NCBI RefSeq assembly: GCF_002091475.1
Contig: NZ_BCTR01000001.1
Coordinates: 272,692 to 336,691, forward strand
Direction: 5' to 3'
DNA length: 64,000 bases
DNA from: Sphingomonas azotifigens NBRC 15497
Lineage (GTDB): Bacteria; Pseudomonadota; Alphaproteobacteria; Sphingomonadales; Sphingomonadaceae
The first letter of the stretch is position 1. Each line of letters opens with the position of its first letter. A program made the translations under genes and the position numbers. Positions 8,404 through 17,950 of the stretch are shown here, one piece after another. Under the pieces are notes generated by a model. It did not search any database, had not been told where the DNA came from, and saw only the letters and a list, made by a program, of their open reading frames with translations.

Positions 8404-9941
8404 TGCGGCGCGCACTGCTCGCCGCCGCCCTGCTGCTGCCCGCCACCGCCGCCGCGCAGGTCTGGCGCTCGGACCAGGGCGACGGCAGCTATCGCAACCC
8501 GCCGCTCAATGCCGACTATCCCGATCCCGACATCATCCGCGTCGGCAGCGACTTCTATTTCGCCAGCACCACCTTCGCCAATGTGCCGGGGCTGACGCTG
8601 CTCCACTCGCGCGACCTGGTGAACTGGGACATCCTGAGCCACGTCATTCCCCGGCTCGACGGTCTCGCCGCCTTCGATCTGCAGGATGGCGGCGCCTATC
8701 GCGGCGGAGTCTATGCGCCGAGCCTTCGCTACCATGCCGGCATGTTCTATCTGGCGGTAACGCCGATCCGGCAGAACACCCGCATCTACCGCGCCACCAG
8801 CCCGCGCGGGCCGTGGACCTATGTCGCGCTCGACCGCGCCGCCTTCGATCCCGCGCTGTTCTTCGACGATGACGGGCAGGTCTATCTGCTGACCTCGATC
8901 GGCACCGACGGCACGATCACGCTCCACACGCTCGACAAGACCCTGTCGCGGATCACCGCCAGCCGGGTGATCTACTACAACAAGGGTGCCGAGGGATCGA
9001 AGCTGCTCAAGCGCAACGGCTGGTATTATCTATTCAATTCGATCCCCAACAAGCTCGCGCTGACCGTCTCGCGGGCGCGCACGCTCGACGGACCATGGGA
9101 GACCCGGCCGCAGATCGACGACACCACCGGCGGTCACCAGGGCGCGCTGGTCGACCTTGCCGATGGCCGCGACGTCGGATTCGTGATGCGCGATTCCGGC
9201 CCGATCGGCCGCGTCACCAATATCAGCCCGGTCTTCTGGCGCGACGGCTGGCCGGTCTGGGGCACCCCCGCTGCGCCCGGCCGGGTGCCCGAGCGGGCGC
9301 GCAAGCCGATCCAGGGCCGTCGCTTCCTCGAACCGCCCGCGTCGGACGACTTCGCGGCCGCCACGCTCGGCCGCCAGTGGCAGTGGAACCACAATCCGCT
9401 CGATCGCTATTGGTCGCTTACCGCCCGGCGCGGCTGGCTGCGGCTGCGCGCGGCGCCCGCCGACCAGCTCTGGTGGGCGCGCAACACGCTGGTGCAGAAG
9501 GGGCAGGCGCCCCGCGCGCGCGGGGAAGTCGTGGTCGATCCCGCCGGCATTCGGCCGGGCGATGTCTGCGGCTTCGGCACCTTCGGCAAGTTCAGCGCCG
9601 AGATCGCGGTGGTCGGCCAGCCGGACGGCAGCCGGGCCCTGTCGATGCGGGTCACCGAATCCACCGCCGGCGGGCCGAAGATCGAGGTGCGCGTGGCGAC
9701 GGTCCCGACCCGGGCGCCGCGCCTGTGGCTGCGCACCGACATGGACTTCACCGCCGCGACCGCGCTGCTCTCGTACAGCGAGGATGGCCGGCGCTTCACC
9801 CCGCTCGGCGGCACGGTGCCGCTGGTCTATGACTGGCGGAGCGGCACTTTCCAGGGCGTACAGTTCGCATTGTCCTGCTTCAACCCGGGCACGAACGGCG
9901 GCGCACTGGATATCGATCGCTTCACGCTGTCCCGCTTCTAG
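8403..9941 (+). CDS. GH43-family glycoside hydrolase, second paralogue
   Basis: A 512-residue exported protein with a short signal peptide (residues 1-19, ending TAAAQ). The GH43 triad appears as Asp41 (YPDPDI), Asp149 (AFDPAL) and Glu197 (GAEGSKLL). A C-terminal jelly-roll domain spans about 300-512. It shares the fold of the preceding gene but is clearly divergent in sequence, so the two probably attack different linkages of one glycan. The ATG at 8403 overlaps the previous stop (TGATG), which shows translational coupling. A GTG three bases earlier is possible. GH95 follows 32 bp downstream. Confidence 0.9.
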   Translation: MRRALLAAALLLPATAAAQVWRSDQGDGSYRNPPLNADYPDPDIIRVGSDFYFASTTFANVPGLTLLHSRDLVNWDILSHVIPRLDGLAAFDLQDGGAYRGGVYAPSLRYHAGMFYLAVTPIRQNTRIYRATSPRGPWTYVALDRAAFDPALFFDDDGQVYLLTSIGTDGTITLHTLDKTLSRITASRVIYYNKGAEGSKLLKRNGWYYLFNSIPNKLALTVSRARTLDGPWETRPQIDDTTGGHQGALVDLADGRDVGFVMRDSGPIGRVTNISPVFWRDGWPVWGTPAAPGRVPERARKPIQGRRFLEPPASDDFAAATLGRQWQWNHNPLDRYWSLTARRGWLRLRAAPADQLWWARNTLVQKGQAPRARGEVVVDPAGIRPGDVCGFGTFGKFSAEIAVVGQPDGSRALSMRVTESTAGGPKIEVRVATVPTRAPRLWLRTDMDFTAATALLSYSEDGRRFTPLGGTVPLVYDWRSGTFQGVQFALSCFNPGTNGGALDIDRFTLSRF

Positions 9942-9973
9942 AACGGGCACGCCATCGACTGGAGAGGATCGCC

Positions 9974-12304
9974 ATGGACTGGACCCGTCGCGAAACCATG
10001 ACCGCGCTCGCCGCGGGCCCGATGGCGCTGTCGCTGGAGGCAGCAGCAACCGAGGCCCCGGCGGCGGCGCCGCTACTCTGGTACCGGCAGCCCGCGACCA
10101 AATGGACCGAGGCGCTGCCGGTCGGCAACGGCCGGCTCGGCGCGATGGTGTTCGGCGGCACCGATGTCGAGCGGCTCCAGCTCAACGAGGGGACGCTGTG
10201 GGCAGGCGGGCCCTATGATCCGGTCAATCCGAAGGCCCGGGAGGCGCTTGCGAAGGTCCGCGCCCTGGTGTTCGACGGCAAGATTGCCGAGGCCGAGGCG
10301 CTGACCAACGACGCGCTGCTCGGACGCCCCAAGACGCAGATGCCGTACCAGGCGCTCGGCAATCTCCTGCTGCGGTCCCCGGGCCTGGGCGACGCGCAGG
10401 GCTATCGCCGCGAGCTCGATCTGGATGCGGCAGTCGCAACGACGCGCTTCACCGCGAACGGCGTCGAGCATGTGCGCCGGGTGGTCGCCTCGGTGCCCGA
10501 TCAGCTGATCGCGGTGCGGATCGAGGCATCGGGCAAGGGCAAGCTCGAGCTCGATCTCGCGCTGGACAGCCCGCATGCGGGTGCCACCCTGGCAGCGGCA
10601 AGCCCGGACCAGCTGCTGCTGACCGGCCATAACGGCGCGTCCGCAGGGGTCGACGGCGCCCTGCGTTTCGCCGCACGACTGCTCGTGCAGCCCGAGGGCG
10701 GCCGGGTTGCGGCGAGCGATCACGGTATCGCCGTCCGCGGCGCCGATTCAGTGACGCTGTTGCTGGCCATGGCGACCAGCTTCCGCCGCTTCGACGATGT
10801 CTCGGGCAACCCCGAAGCGCTGACGGCCGCGACGCTGGCGGCGGCGCGGCGCAAGTCGTTCCAGCGGATCGCGGCCGATGCCAGCGCGGCGCATCGCCGG
10901 CTGTTCCGGCGGGTCACCCTCGATCTCGGCACGACGGAAGCGGCGGCAGAGCCGACCGACCTGCGCGTCCGGCAATCGCAGACCCGCGCCGATCCGGCGC
11001 TCGCCGCGCTCTATTTCGCCTATGCTCGCTACCTGCTGATCGCCTGCTCGCAGCCGGGCGGCCAGCCGGCGACGCTGCAGGGGCTGTGGAACGACAGCCT
11101 CGCCCCGCCCTGGGGCTCGAAATACACGGTGAACATCAATACCGAGATGAACTATTGGCCCGCCCACAGCACCAACCTCACCGAATGCGCCGCGCCGCTG
11201 GTGACGCTGGTGCGTGAACTGGCGATCACCGGCGCGCGCACCGCGCGGGAGATGTACGGCGCGCGCGGCTGGGTGTGCCACCACAACACCGATGGCTGGC
11301 GCGCCACCGCGCCGATCGACGGCGCCGCCTGGGGCATGTGGCCGACCGGCGGAGCCTGGCTCTGCACGCATCTGTGGGAGCAGTATGACTATACGCGCGA
11401 CCGAGCGTTCCTCGCCTCGGTCTACCCGCTGATGGCCGGATCGGCGCGGTTCTTCCTCGATACGCTGGTGCAGGATCCGCGCACCGGCCATCTGGTGACC
11501 AACCCCTCAATCAGCCCGGAGAACCAGCATGGCCATGGTGGCGCGCTGTGCGCCGGGCCGACGATGGACATGGCGATCCTGCGCGACCTGTTCGCCCAGA
11601 CCGCAAAGGCGGCGACGATCCTCGGGATCGATTCCGGCATGGTCGCGGAGCTGCGCGCCGCCGCCGCCCGACTGGCGCCCTATCGCATCGGCCGCCAGGG
11701 CCAGCTGCAGGAATGGCAGGAGGACTGGGACGCCGATGCCCCCGAACAGCAGCATCGCCACGTCTCGCACCTCTATGGCCTCTATCCCTCGCACCAGATC
11801 AGCGTCGCGGGCACGCCCGATCTCGCTGCAGCGGCGCGGCGCTCGCTCGAGACTCGCGGCGATCGCGCGACCGGCTGGGCGACGGCCTGGCGGATCAACC
11901 TCTGGGCGCGGCTGCGCGACGGGGACCGCGCGCATGCCATCCTCAACTTCCTGCTGGGGCCGGAGCGCACCTATCCCAATCTGTTCGACGCGCACCCGCC
12001 GTTCCAGATCGACGGCAATTTCGGCGGCGCGGCGGGGATTGTCGAGATGCTGCTCTACAGCGCGGGCGACACGATCGAGCTGCTCCCGGCGTTGCCGACA
12101 GCCTGGCCGACGGGCAGCGCCACCGGCCTGCGCGCCCGCGGCGCCTGCACGGTCGATCTCCACTGGCGCGACGGACGCCTGGCCCGTGCCGTGCTGCTGC
12201 CCGAGCGGAGCGGCACACGCGAGGTGCGATGCGGTGGAGAGCGGCGCACCGTCCGGCTGGTCGCCGGCCGCCGCCTCGTGCTGGAGGGGCCGAAGCTCGG
12301 CTAG
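9974..12304 (+). CDS. GH95-family alpha-L-fucosidase-type hydrolase
   Basis: A 776-residue enzyme matching GH95 over its full length. The N-terminal domain opens with LPVGNGRLGAMVFGG, and the (alpha/alpha)6 barrel contains NINTEMNYWPAH. Residues equivalent to the known catalytic set are present: Asn387 and Asn389, Glu516 in SPENQHG, and Asp680 in QIDGNFGG. GH95 enzymes are inverting alpha-L-fucosidases, and some are alpha-L-galactosidases. The N-terminus WTRRETMTALAAGPMAL looks like a Tat signal. It is the third gene of the GH43 operon, with GGAGAGG before the ATG. Its stop shares the CTAG at 12301-12304 with the convergent DUF1501 gene. Confidence 0.92.
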   Translation: MDWTRRETMTALAAGPMALSLEAAATEAPAAAPLLWYRQPATKWTEALPVGNGRLGAMVFGGTDVERLQLNEGTLWAGGPYDPVNPKAREALAKVRALVFDGKIAEAEALTNDALLGRPKTQMPYQALGNLLLRSPGLGDAQGYRRELDLDAAVATTRFTANGVEHVRRVVASVPDQLIAVRIEASGKGKLELDLALDSPHAGATLAAASPDQLLLTGHNGASAGVDGALRFAARLLVQPEGGRVAASDHGIAVRGADSVTLLLAMATSFRRFDDVSGNPEALTAATLAAARRKSFQRIAADASAAHRRLFRRVTLDLGTTEAAAEPTDLRVRQSQTRADPALAALYFAYARYLLIACSQPGGQPATLQGLWNDSLAPPWGSKYTVNINTEMNYWPAHSTNLTECAAPLVTLVRELAITGARTAREMYGARGWVCHHNTDGWRATAPIDGAAWGMWPTGGAWLCTHLWEQYDYTRDRAFLASVYPLMAGSARFFLDTLVQDPRTGHLVTNPSISPENQHGHGGALCAGPTMDMAILRDLFAQTAKAATILGIDSGMVAELRAAAARLAPYRIGRQGQLQEWQEDWDADAPEQQHRHVSHLYGLYPSHQISVAGTPDLAAAARRSLETRGDRATGWATAWRINLWARLRDGDRAHAILNFLLGPERTYPNLFDAHPPFQIDGNFGGAAGIVEMLLYSAGDTIELLPALPTAWPTGSATGLRARGACTVDLHWRDGRLARAVLLPERSGTREVRCGGERRTVRLVAGRRLVLEGPKLG

Positions 12305-13668
12305 CTGCGGAACAGCGCCAGCGGGCCGCGGCCGGCGCTGCTCCAGGTCGACCAGTTGGGGAAGACATAGGGCAGGTCGGCATCGGCGACGCCGTGCCAG
12401 CGCGCGATCGCGCCGAGATATTCCTCCTGCGCCACGCCCGGCACGAACCGGCCTTCCTTGGTGATGTCGTCGGCACCGCCGAGCACGGGGTCGGGATAGC
12501 GGCCGAGCACCGCACCCGGCGCGACGTCGCCGCCCATCACCAGATGGTTGCTGCCCCAGGCATGGTCGGTGCCCGCCTGGCCATTGCCGAGATAGGTGCG
12601 TCCGAAATCGCTCATCGTGAAGCTGGTGACGTTGGCGGCGAGGCCCAGCGAGCCCATCGCCTTGTGGAACCCCGCCATCGCCATGGCGAGGTCGCCGAGC
12701 AGGCCGGCGTGCAGCCCGGCGGCGGTGTTGCCGGCCTGGACCTGGCTGGAATGGGTGTCGAACCCGCCCTGGCTGACCAGGAAGTTCTGCCGCGCATGGC
12801 CGAGGGTGCCGCGTGCCGCGATCATCCGCGCGACGACCATCAGCTGCTTGGCGAGATCGCTGGTCAGCGCCGCGCCGGTCGTCGGGTTGGTGAAGAAGGC
12901 GTCGGTCGCGGCGGTGCCGGCGAGAATGGTGTTGGCGGTGGCGGCCTGATCATAGTTGGTGGTCATCGCCTGGGCGACGCCGTCCAGCACCGCGCTGCCA
13001 TCGGCGCTGGTGGCGAGCGCGGTGATCGCGGCGTTCTTGGCGCTGCTGCCCGCGCTATAGCCGCTGCGGCCGGGCAGACCGCCGGTCGGCAGGATCAGCG
13101 GCGCCGTCTGGCGCCCGAGCACCGCCACCGTCGAGCCGGCGAGCGACATCACCGGCGGCAGCGTGCCGCCTGGCATCTTGTCGGCGATGCGGCCGAGAAA
13201 GCCGTCGCGGCTCGCTTCACGGGCGCGCAGGCCCTGCCAATGATCCTGCTCGTCCGAATGGCTCATCAGATTGGCAGGGCGCAGATCGGCGCGGGTCTGG
13301 TAGGTCGCCTTGGTGAGCGGGGCGAACAGCGTGCCGGTGTTGAGCACCAGCCCGAGCGACCCCTCGTCCCAGACCGGCCGCAGCGCGGCCATCGCCGGGT
13401 GCAGCGCATAGGCGCTGTTGGTCAGCGGCGTGAGCGCGGTGCGCGCGATGCCGACGCTGCCGCGCGCGGTCAGATAGGCGCTGTGCCGGGCATCGGTGGG
13501 GATCACCATGTTCCAGCCGTCATTCCCGCCGAACAGGAAGATCCCGACCATGGCACGGTAGCTGCCGGTGGGGGCGGCGATGGCGGCGGTGCGGCCGAAC
13601 TGGCCCAGCGCGGCGAGCGCGCCGGTGCCGGCGGTGAGGCGAACGAAATCGCGACGGGAAAGCGTCAT
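12301..13668 (-). CDS. DUF1501 family Tat-exported protein
   Basis: A 455-residue protein with a twin-arginine signal (MTLSRRDFVRLTAGTGALA). The conserved DUF1501 features are visible: IFLFGGNDGWNMVIP, SHSDEQDHWQG, SQGGFDTHSSQ, MSDFGRT and DHAWGSNHLVMGGDV. These resemble metal-binding motifs of the sulfatase/phosphatase superfamily, but the reaction is not established. It is encoded 11 bp after the DUF1800 gene, a very common partner, so the two act together. The start is the ATG beginning the Tat signal. Confidence 0.88.
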   Translation of the reverse strand: MTLSRRDFVRLTAGTGALAALGQFGRTAAIAAPTGSYRAMVGIFLFGGNDGWNMVIPTDARHSAYLTARGSVGIARTALTPLTNSAYALHPAMAALRPVWDEGSLGLVLNTGTLFAPLTKATYQTRADLRPANLMSHSDEQDHWQGLRAREASRDGFLGRIADKMPGGTLPPVMSLAGSTVAVLGRQTAPLILPTGGLPGRSGYSAGSSAKNAAITALATSADGSAVLDGVAQAMTTNYDQAATANTILAGTAATDAFFTNPTTGAALTSDLAKQLMVVARMIAARGTLGHARQNFLVSQGGFDTHSSQVQAGNTAAGLHAGLLGDLAMAMAGFHKAMGSLGLAANVTSFTMSDFGRTYLGNGQAGTDHAWGSNHLVMGGDVAPGAVLGRYPDPVLGGADDITKEGRFVPGVAQEEYLGAIARWHGVADADLPYVFPNWSTWSSAGRGPLALFRS

Positions 13669-13679
13669 GGGCAAATTCC

Positions 13680-15371
13680 TCAGCGATCGACCAGGAACAT
13701 CGGGCTGGTGGCCGCGACATAGAGCATCATCTGCGCCCGCTTGCGGGCCTGCAGCTTGGGATCGGCGTTGGTGATCGCCACACCCGCGGCCTTGAGCGCA
13801 TCGCGCTGCGCCTTGGTCAGCGCCTTGGCGAACAGCAGCAGGTTGATGCGATCGACCATGCCGTCGACATCGTCGCCAAAGGCTTCCCAATCCGCCCAAG
13901 CCGGCGCCGAGCCCGAGGTGCCGGGCAGGGTGGCCACGGCGGCATATTCGGTGCGGGTGGCGTCGCCGCTCACCGTCCAGTCATAGGCGAGGTTGTGGAA
14001 GCGCAGCTGGTTGTTGCTGGTCAGCAGCTTCGACGCCGGGCTGCGCAGCGTCGCGCTCCCCGGCATCGGATAGTCATCGGGATAGAAGTTGAACACCGAG
14101 GGCGCGCGCATCACCGGTTGCCCCAGCGTCGCGTCGCGGCTCTGGAAGACATAGCCGTCGGTGGTGAAGCCGATCGCACGCGCCAGGCTGGTCATCGCCA
14201 GCACCGGCTCCTTGAGCTTGCCGCTGTTGTTGACCCGCGCGCCGCGCGCCTCGGCATCGGTGAGGATCGCACGGACGACCGCCTTGAGGTCGCCGCGCAC
14301 GCCGCTGCCATTGTTGGCGAACACCGCGGCGACCCGGCCGATATAGGCAGGCGAGGGGTTGGGCGTCACGAGATGGGTGATCAGGTGCCGCGCGACGAAG
14401 GGCGGGGTGGAGGCATGGTTGAACGCGGCATCGATCACCGCCGCCACGCTCGCCTGTTGCGACGCTCCGGCGGCGACGCTGGTGCCGAGGAAGCGCTTCT
14501 CGGCGGCGTCGTAGCGGCTGGGGACCGCGATCATCGGCTGCGCATAGGCGATCGCCTGCCCGTCGGTGATCGCCGCATTGTCGACCCGGGCATAGGTCCA
14601 GCCGGTGAGGGCGCGGGCGACCTCGCGGATATCGTCGGCGGTGTAGTTGGGCACCGGGCCGCCGCTTGCGTCGCGCTGGAGGGTGCCGTCCATCGCCAGC
14701 TGGTCCGGCCCCATGGTGAACAGCTGGAGGAACTCGCGGGCATAATTCTCCGACGGGGTGCCCTTGCGGCTGTCCGCCATGTCGAGATAGTCGCCCATAT
14801 AGCCGTTCATCGTCACCGCGAGCAGCAGCTCGCGGTAATTGCCGAAGGCGTAGGTGAGGAACAGCTGGTTGAACCCGGCGATGCCCGCCGTCGAGCGCAC
14901 CGCCGCCTCCGAGGCGACGATCATCTGGGAAAGCGCGAAGGCGACGCGCTGCCGCAGCTGGTCCGGCGCCGACATCGCATCGGCATAGAAGCGCATCGCC
15001 ACCGGCGTGCGCGAGAAGCGCATCGTCGCACAGGCATTGTCGCCCGTGGCGCAGAAGTTCGTCCGCACATCGGTGGCGAGATCGGCATAGGTGCTGCCGG
15101 TCGCCGCAAACTGCTCGTCGAGCCAGCCGTTCACGCCGAGCGTGCGGATGCGATCGACCAGCGTCGCGGTCGGGCCGAAGCTGGCCTGCTGGGCGAGCCG
15201 TACGCTGTCGTCGAGCGCGGCGACGGCGGCCGGGCTGGGGGTCGGGGTCGGCGGTGCCGAGACCAGACCGCCACCGGCCGATCCGCCGCTGCCGCCACCA
15301 TCGCAGGCCGCAAGGGCCGCCAGCGCCATCGCGGCAGCCGCCGCCATGGCCCGTTTCGTTACGCTAGACAC
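13680..15371 (-). CDS. DUF1800 family lipoprotein
   Basis: A 563-residue protein. The lipobox LAALAAC places the lipidated Cys near residue 23, followed by a Gly/Ser/Pro linker. The DUF1800 region holds SFGPTATLVDRI, YMGDYLDMADSRKG, SENYAREFLQLFTMG and APSVFNFYPDDYP. The function is unknown; the family is almost always paired with DUF1501, as here. The GTG start is supported by AAGGAG about 8 nt upstream and by the signal peptide, since no suitable ATG precedes the lipobox. It is probably membrane-anchored and works with the Tat-exported neighbour. Confidence 0.88.
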   Translation of the reverse strand: MSSVTKRAMAAAAAMALAALAACDGGGSGGSAGGGLVSAPPTPTPSPAAVAALDDSVRLAQQASFGPTATLVDRIRTLGVNGWLDEQFAATGSTYADLATDVRTNFCATGDNACATMRFSRTPVAMRFYADAMSAPDQLRQRVAFALSQMIVASEAAVRSTAGIAGFNQLFLTYAFGNYRELLLAVTMNGYMGDYLDMADSRKGTPSENYAREFLQLFTMGPDQLAMDGTLQRDASGGPVPNYTADDIREVARALTGWTYARVDNAAITDGQAIAYAQPMIAVPSRYDAAEKRFLGTSVAAGASQQASVAAVIDAAFNHASTPPFVARHLITHLVTPNPSPAYIGRVAAVFANNGSGVRGDLKAVVRAILTDAEARGARVNNSGKLKEPVLAMTSLARAIGFTTDGYVFQSRDATLGQPVMRAPSVFNFYPDDYPMPGSATLRSPASKLLTSNNQLRFHNLAYDWTVSGDATRTEYAAVATLPGTSGSAPAWADWEAFGDDVDGMVDRINLLLFAKALTKAQRDALKAAGVAITNADPKLQARKRAQMMLYVAATSPMFLVDR

Positions 15372-15461
15372 ACCCCCGGCTCCTTCGATCGCGCCTGGAA
15401 ACGCGATTATTATTAAGGAGATAAGGTTAAGTTGCGGCTCGCGATTATGGTTAATGCGAGG

Positions 15462-15920
15462 TTACCGCCGGCAGGCAGACACCAGTGCCGCAGCCGCGGC
15501 GCCGTCCAGCAACGCGGCCTGTGCGGCGCAAATCTGGCCCTCCTGGTCAATTGCGAGGCTGAACGGCAGGCCGGCGCTCCGGCGCTCGACCTCCGTAACC
15601 AGCCGACGCTGCGTTGCGCGATCGACGACCAGGCGTTGCGCCACCGGCACCGCATCGAGCATCGCGCGCGTTCCCTTGCCGTCATCGAACGGCACGACGA
15701 GGACCCGGAACGGCCGGGCGGCGCGGCTGATCTCGGCGAGCCGGGCAAGCTCGCCCTGGCACGGCGCGCACCAGGCGGCGACGAACAGCAGGATGCTGTC
15801 GGGCGGGTAGCGCGGCGGTTCGGCCGCGCCCGCCAGACTGCCCAGCAAGAGCAGCGCAAGCAACGGGCGCGTCCAAAACCTGTGAAGGATCGCACGCAGG
15901 TGCCTCGACATCGTGCCCAT
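15462..15920 (-). CDS. Thioredoxin-like/TlpA-type periplasmic protein
   Basis: About 150 residues with an N-terminal membrane helix or signal peptide (RPLLALLLLGSLAGAAEP). The WCAPC redox motif follows in LLFVAAWCAPCQGEL, then a thioredoxin-like core (LVVPFDDG, GLPFSLAIDQEG with the cis-Pro). It probably handles thiol exchange in the periplasm. Two ATGs three codons apart (15920 and 15911) are equally plausible, and neither has a strong ribosome-binding site. It shares its strand with the DUF1800 and DUF1501 genes but is separated by about 90 bp, so co-transcription is possible rather than shown. Confidence 0.75.
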   Translation of the reverse strand: MGTMSRHLRAILHRFWTRPLLALLLLGSLAGAAEPPRYPPDSILLFVAAWCAPCQGELARLAEISRAARPFRVLVVPFDDGKGTRAMLDAVPVAQRLVVDRATQRRLVTEVERRSAGLPFSLAIDQEGQICAAQAALLDGAAAAALVSACRR

Positions 15921-15960
15921 ATCGTGATTTGAGTTCGTCTCCTGGGGGAGGAGTAGCATA

Positions 15961-17913
15961 ATGCAAGCGGTGATTCTCGCGCTATTGCTGGGCACTAGTC
16001 CGCAGGCGACGCCGCAAGTCGCGGGCGCCGCGCCCACGCTGCAGCAGCTGTTCGATCGCGCGACCAAGGCGGCGGCCGACGGGGCGTGCGGCGAGGCGGT
16101 GCAGGCCTTCGAGGAGATCGAGAAGAACGCCAAGGCGATGGCGAGCGCCACTGTCCGCGCCGCGGTGGACGTGCGCAAGGGCTATTGCCTCGCACAGCTC
16201 GAGCGCGCGGAAGAAGGCGAGGCGGCGATCCGGCGCGGACTGCCGGTGCTGTCCGCCAAGGCCGGCTTTGCCGAGGAGGTGCAGCAGGCGCATCTCGCGC
16301 TTGGCAGGATCGCCATGCTGCGGTTCGATTATCCCGCCGCCGCCGCCGAGTATCGGCTGGCGCTGGAAGGCACGACCGGCATCAATCGGGTCCAGCCGCT
16401 GATGGCGCTGTCGCAAGTGACGATGTTCGATCAGGACGGCGAGGGGGTGCGCTACGCCGCCGAGGCGCGCAGCATCGCCGCCGCCGATCCCCAGCTCGAC
16501 CGCAAGGCACAGGCGGCGGTGCAGACCCAATATGCCCGCGCGCTGCTCAACGCCGGCAAGGCGGAGCAGGCCTATGCCGAACTCAAGGACAGCCTGCGCA
16601 AGCAGGGCGGCCTGACGCTCAAGGTCGGCGTTTCGGATCTGGCGACGCGGTCGGACCTCGCCATCGCCGCCTATCTCAACCATGATCGCGATTCCGCGCG
16701 CAAGTATCTCGCCTATACCGGTGCTGGCCGCTTCCTCGATTCGCCGTTCGCCCGCGCCCGCGACATGGAACTGCCGCCCTGCGGCGAGGCCACCGGGTTG
16801 AAACCCGAGGACATGGCAGTCATCCAGTTCTCGCTCGCCGAGGACGGCCACGTCCAGGGCGTGCTGCCGATCTACACCCCGGCGGGCCGCCCTGCCGCCG
16901 TTGCCTTTGCCCGCGCCGTCGCCGGCTGGTCGTGGAAGCCGGAAGACGCGCGTGCGATCCCGGCGATGTTCCGCTGGACCACCCGCATGGAGCTGCGCTG
17001 CACTACCGGCAGCGAGCGTCCGGGGCTGAACCAGCCGTTGCGCACCGCCTTCGCCGACTGGCTGGAGACGCAGGGCGTCGCCGCTACCGGATGGCACGAC
17101 ATGCCCGACGCCAAGGCGGCCCCGCTCGAGCGCGCGGCGCTGGCGGCGGCACGGGCCAAGCAGGATCGCGCCGGCATGCTCGCCGCGGCGGTGGCGCTCG
17201 GCGAAAACAGCATCGTCGGCGAGGCCGACCGCAAGGCGTTGCTCGCGGAAGCGGTGACGCTCAGCGAAGCGCTGCACGCGCCGGCAAGCGCGCGTGCCTA
17301 TGTCGCGATCGAGCATGCCGAGCGCGGCGAGCATGGCACCGCGGCGGCGCTGCGGGCATTGCTGGCGCGCCCCGACTTCCAGGCGGATCCGCTCGCGGCC
17401 GCAACGTTGCGGCTGCGCCTCTCGATGCCGGGCTTCCGCCGGCACAGCCCTGCCGATGCCGATGCGCTGCTCGCCGACGTAGTGGCAGCGCCGGGCCTGC
17501 CGGAGCGTCACCCGCTCAAGGTTGCGGCGCTGCTCCAGCGCGCCAACATTGCCGCGTCGAAGGGCGATCTCGCGGCCGCCCAACAGGCCTTTGCGCAAAC
17601 CGGACTGACCACGCGCCAATGCGCATTGCTGGGCCTGAAGCCGGCGGTGCGCGGGGTCGGCAATCTCGCCAACGCCTTCCCCAAGGAAGCGCAGCAGATG
17701 GGGTTTGAAGGCTGGGTGCGTACCGAGTTCGACGTCGCCACCGATGGCCGGACGATCGCCCCTAGGGTGGTGAGCGCCTATCCGGCCTTCGTGTTCGACG
17801 ACGCCGCCACCGGCGTCGCCAAGTCGTTTCGCTACACCAGCAGCTATCGTCCGGAAGACGGGGTCGCCTGCACCGCCGAGGATGCGCCGATCAGCTTCCG
17901 GATCGGCATTTGA
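15961..17913 (+). CDS. TPR-repeat protein with two TonB C-terminal-like domains
   Basis: A 650-residue protein with a short hydrophobic N-terminus (MQAVILALLLGTSPQATPQ), likely a signal peptide. Ala-rich helical repeats (TPR/SEL1-like) fill about residues 25-250 and 360-570. Two segments resemble the TonB/TolA C-terminal fold: about 270-345 (VIQFSLAEDGHVQGVLPIY...) and about 585-650 (GWVRTEFDVATDGRTIAPRV...). There is no proline-rich spacer and no true transmembrane anchor, so it is not a classical TonB. A soluble periplasmic scaffold is more likely. GGAGGAG precedes the ATG. It is divergent from the thioredoxin-like gene. Confidence 0.65.
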   Translation: MQAVILALLLGTSPQATPQVAGAAPTLQQLFDRATKAAADGACGEAVQAFEEIEKNAKAMASATVRAAVDVRKGYCLAQLERAEEGEAAIRRGLPVLSAKAGFAEEVQQAHLALGRIAMLRFDYPAAAAEYRLALEGTTGINRVQPLMALSQVTMFDQDGEGVRYAAEARSIAAADPQLDRKAQAAVQTQYARALLNAGKAEQAYAELKDSLRKQGGLTLKVGVSDLATRSDLAIAAYLNHDRDSARKYLAYTGAGRFLDSPFARARDMELPPCGEATGLKPEDMAVIQFSLAEDGHVQGVLPIYTPAGRPAAVAFARAVAGWSWKPEDARAIPAMFRWTTRMELRCTTGSERPGLNQPLRTAFADWLETQGVAATGWHDMPDAKAAPLERAALAAARAKQDRAGMLAAAVALGENSIVGEADRKALLAEAVTLSEALHAPASARAYVAIEHAERGEHGTAAALRALLARPDFQADPLAAATLRLRLSMPGFRRHSPADADALLADVVAAPGLPERHPLKVAALLQRANIAASKGDLAAAQQAFAQTGLTTRQCALLGLKPAVRGVGNLANAFPKEAQQMGFEGWVRTEFDVATDGRTIAPRVVSAYPAFVFDDAATGVAKSFRYTSSYRPEDGVACTAEDAPISFRIGI

Positions 17914-17925
17914 TCGCGCGGGCTG

Positions 17926-17950
17926 ACCGGCGCGGTCACACCGCGCCGGT
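17926..17950. terminator. Perfect hairpin between convergent genes
   Basis: A 10-bp perfect stem (ACCGGCGCGG / CCGCGCCGGT) with loop TCACA lies between the TPR gene and the SDR gene. The right arm includes the last codons of the SDR gene, whose stop is in the loop. There is no T-run. It probably ends transcription from both sides. Confidence 0.5.

Noticed and set aside
11548..13722. Open frame of over 700 codons running through the end of GH95 and antisense to DUF1501
   Set aside because: It matches no family and crosses two well-supported genes in other frames.
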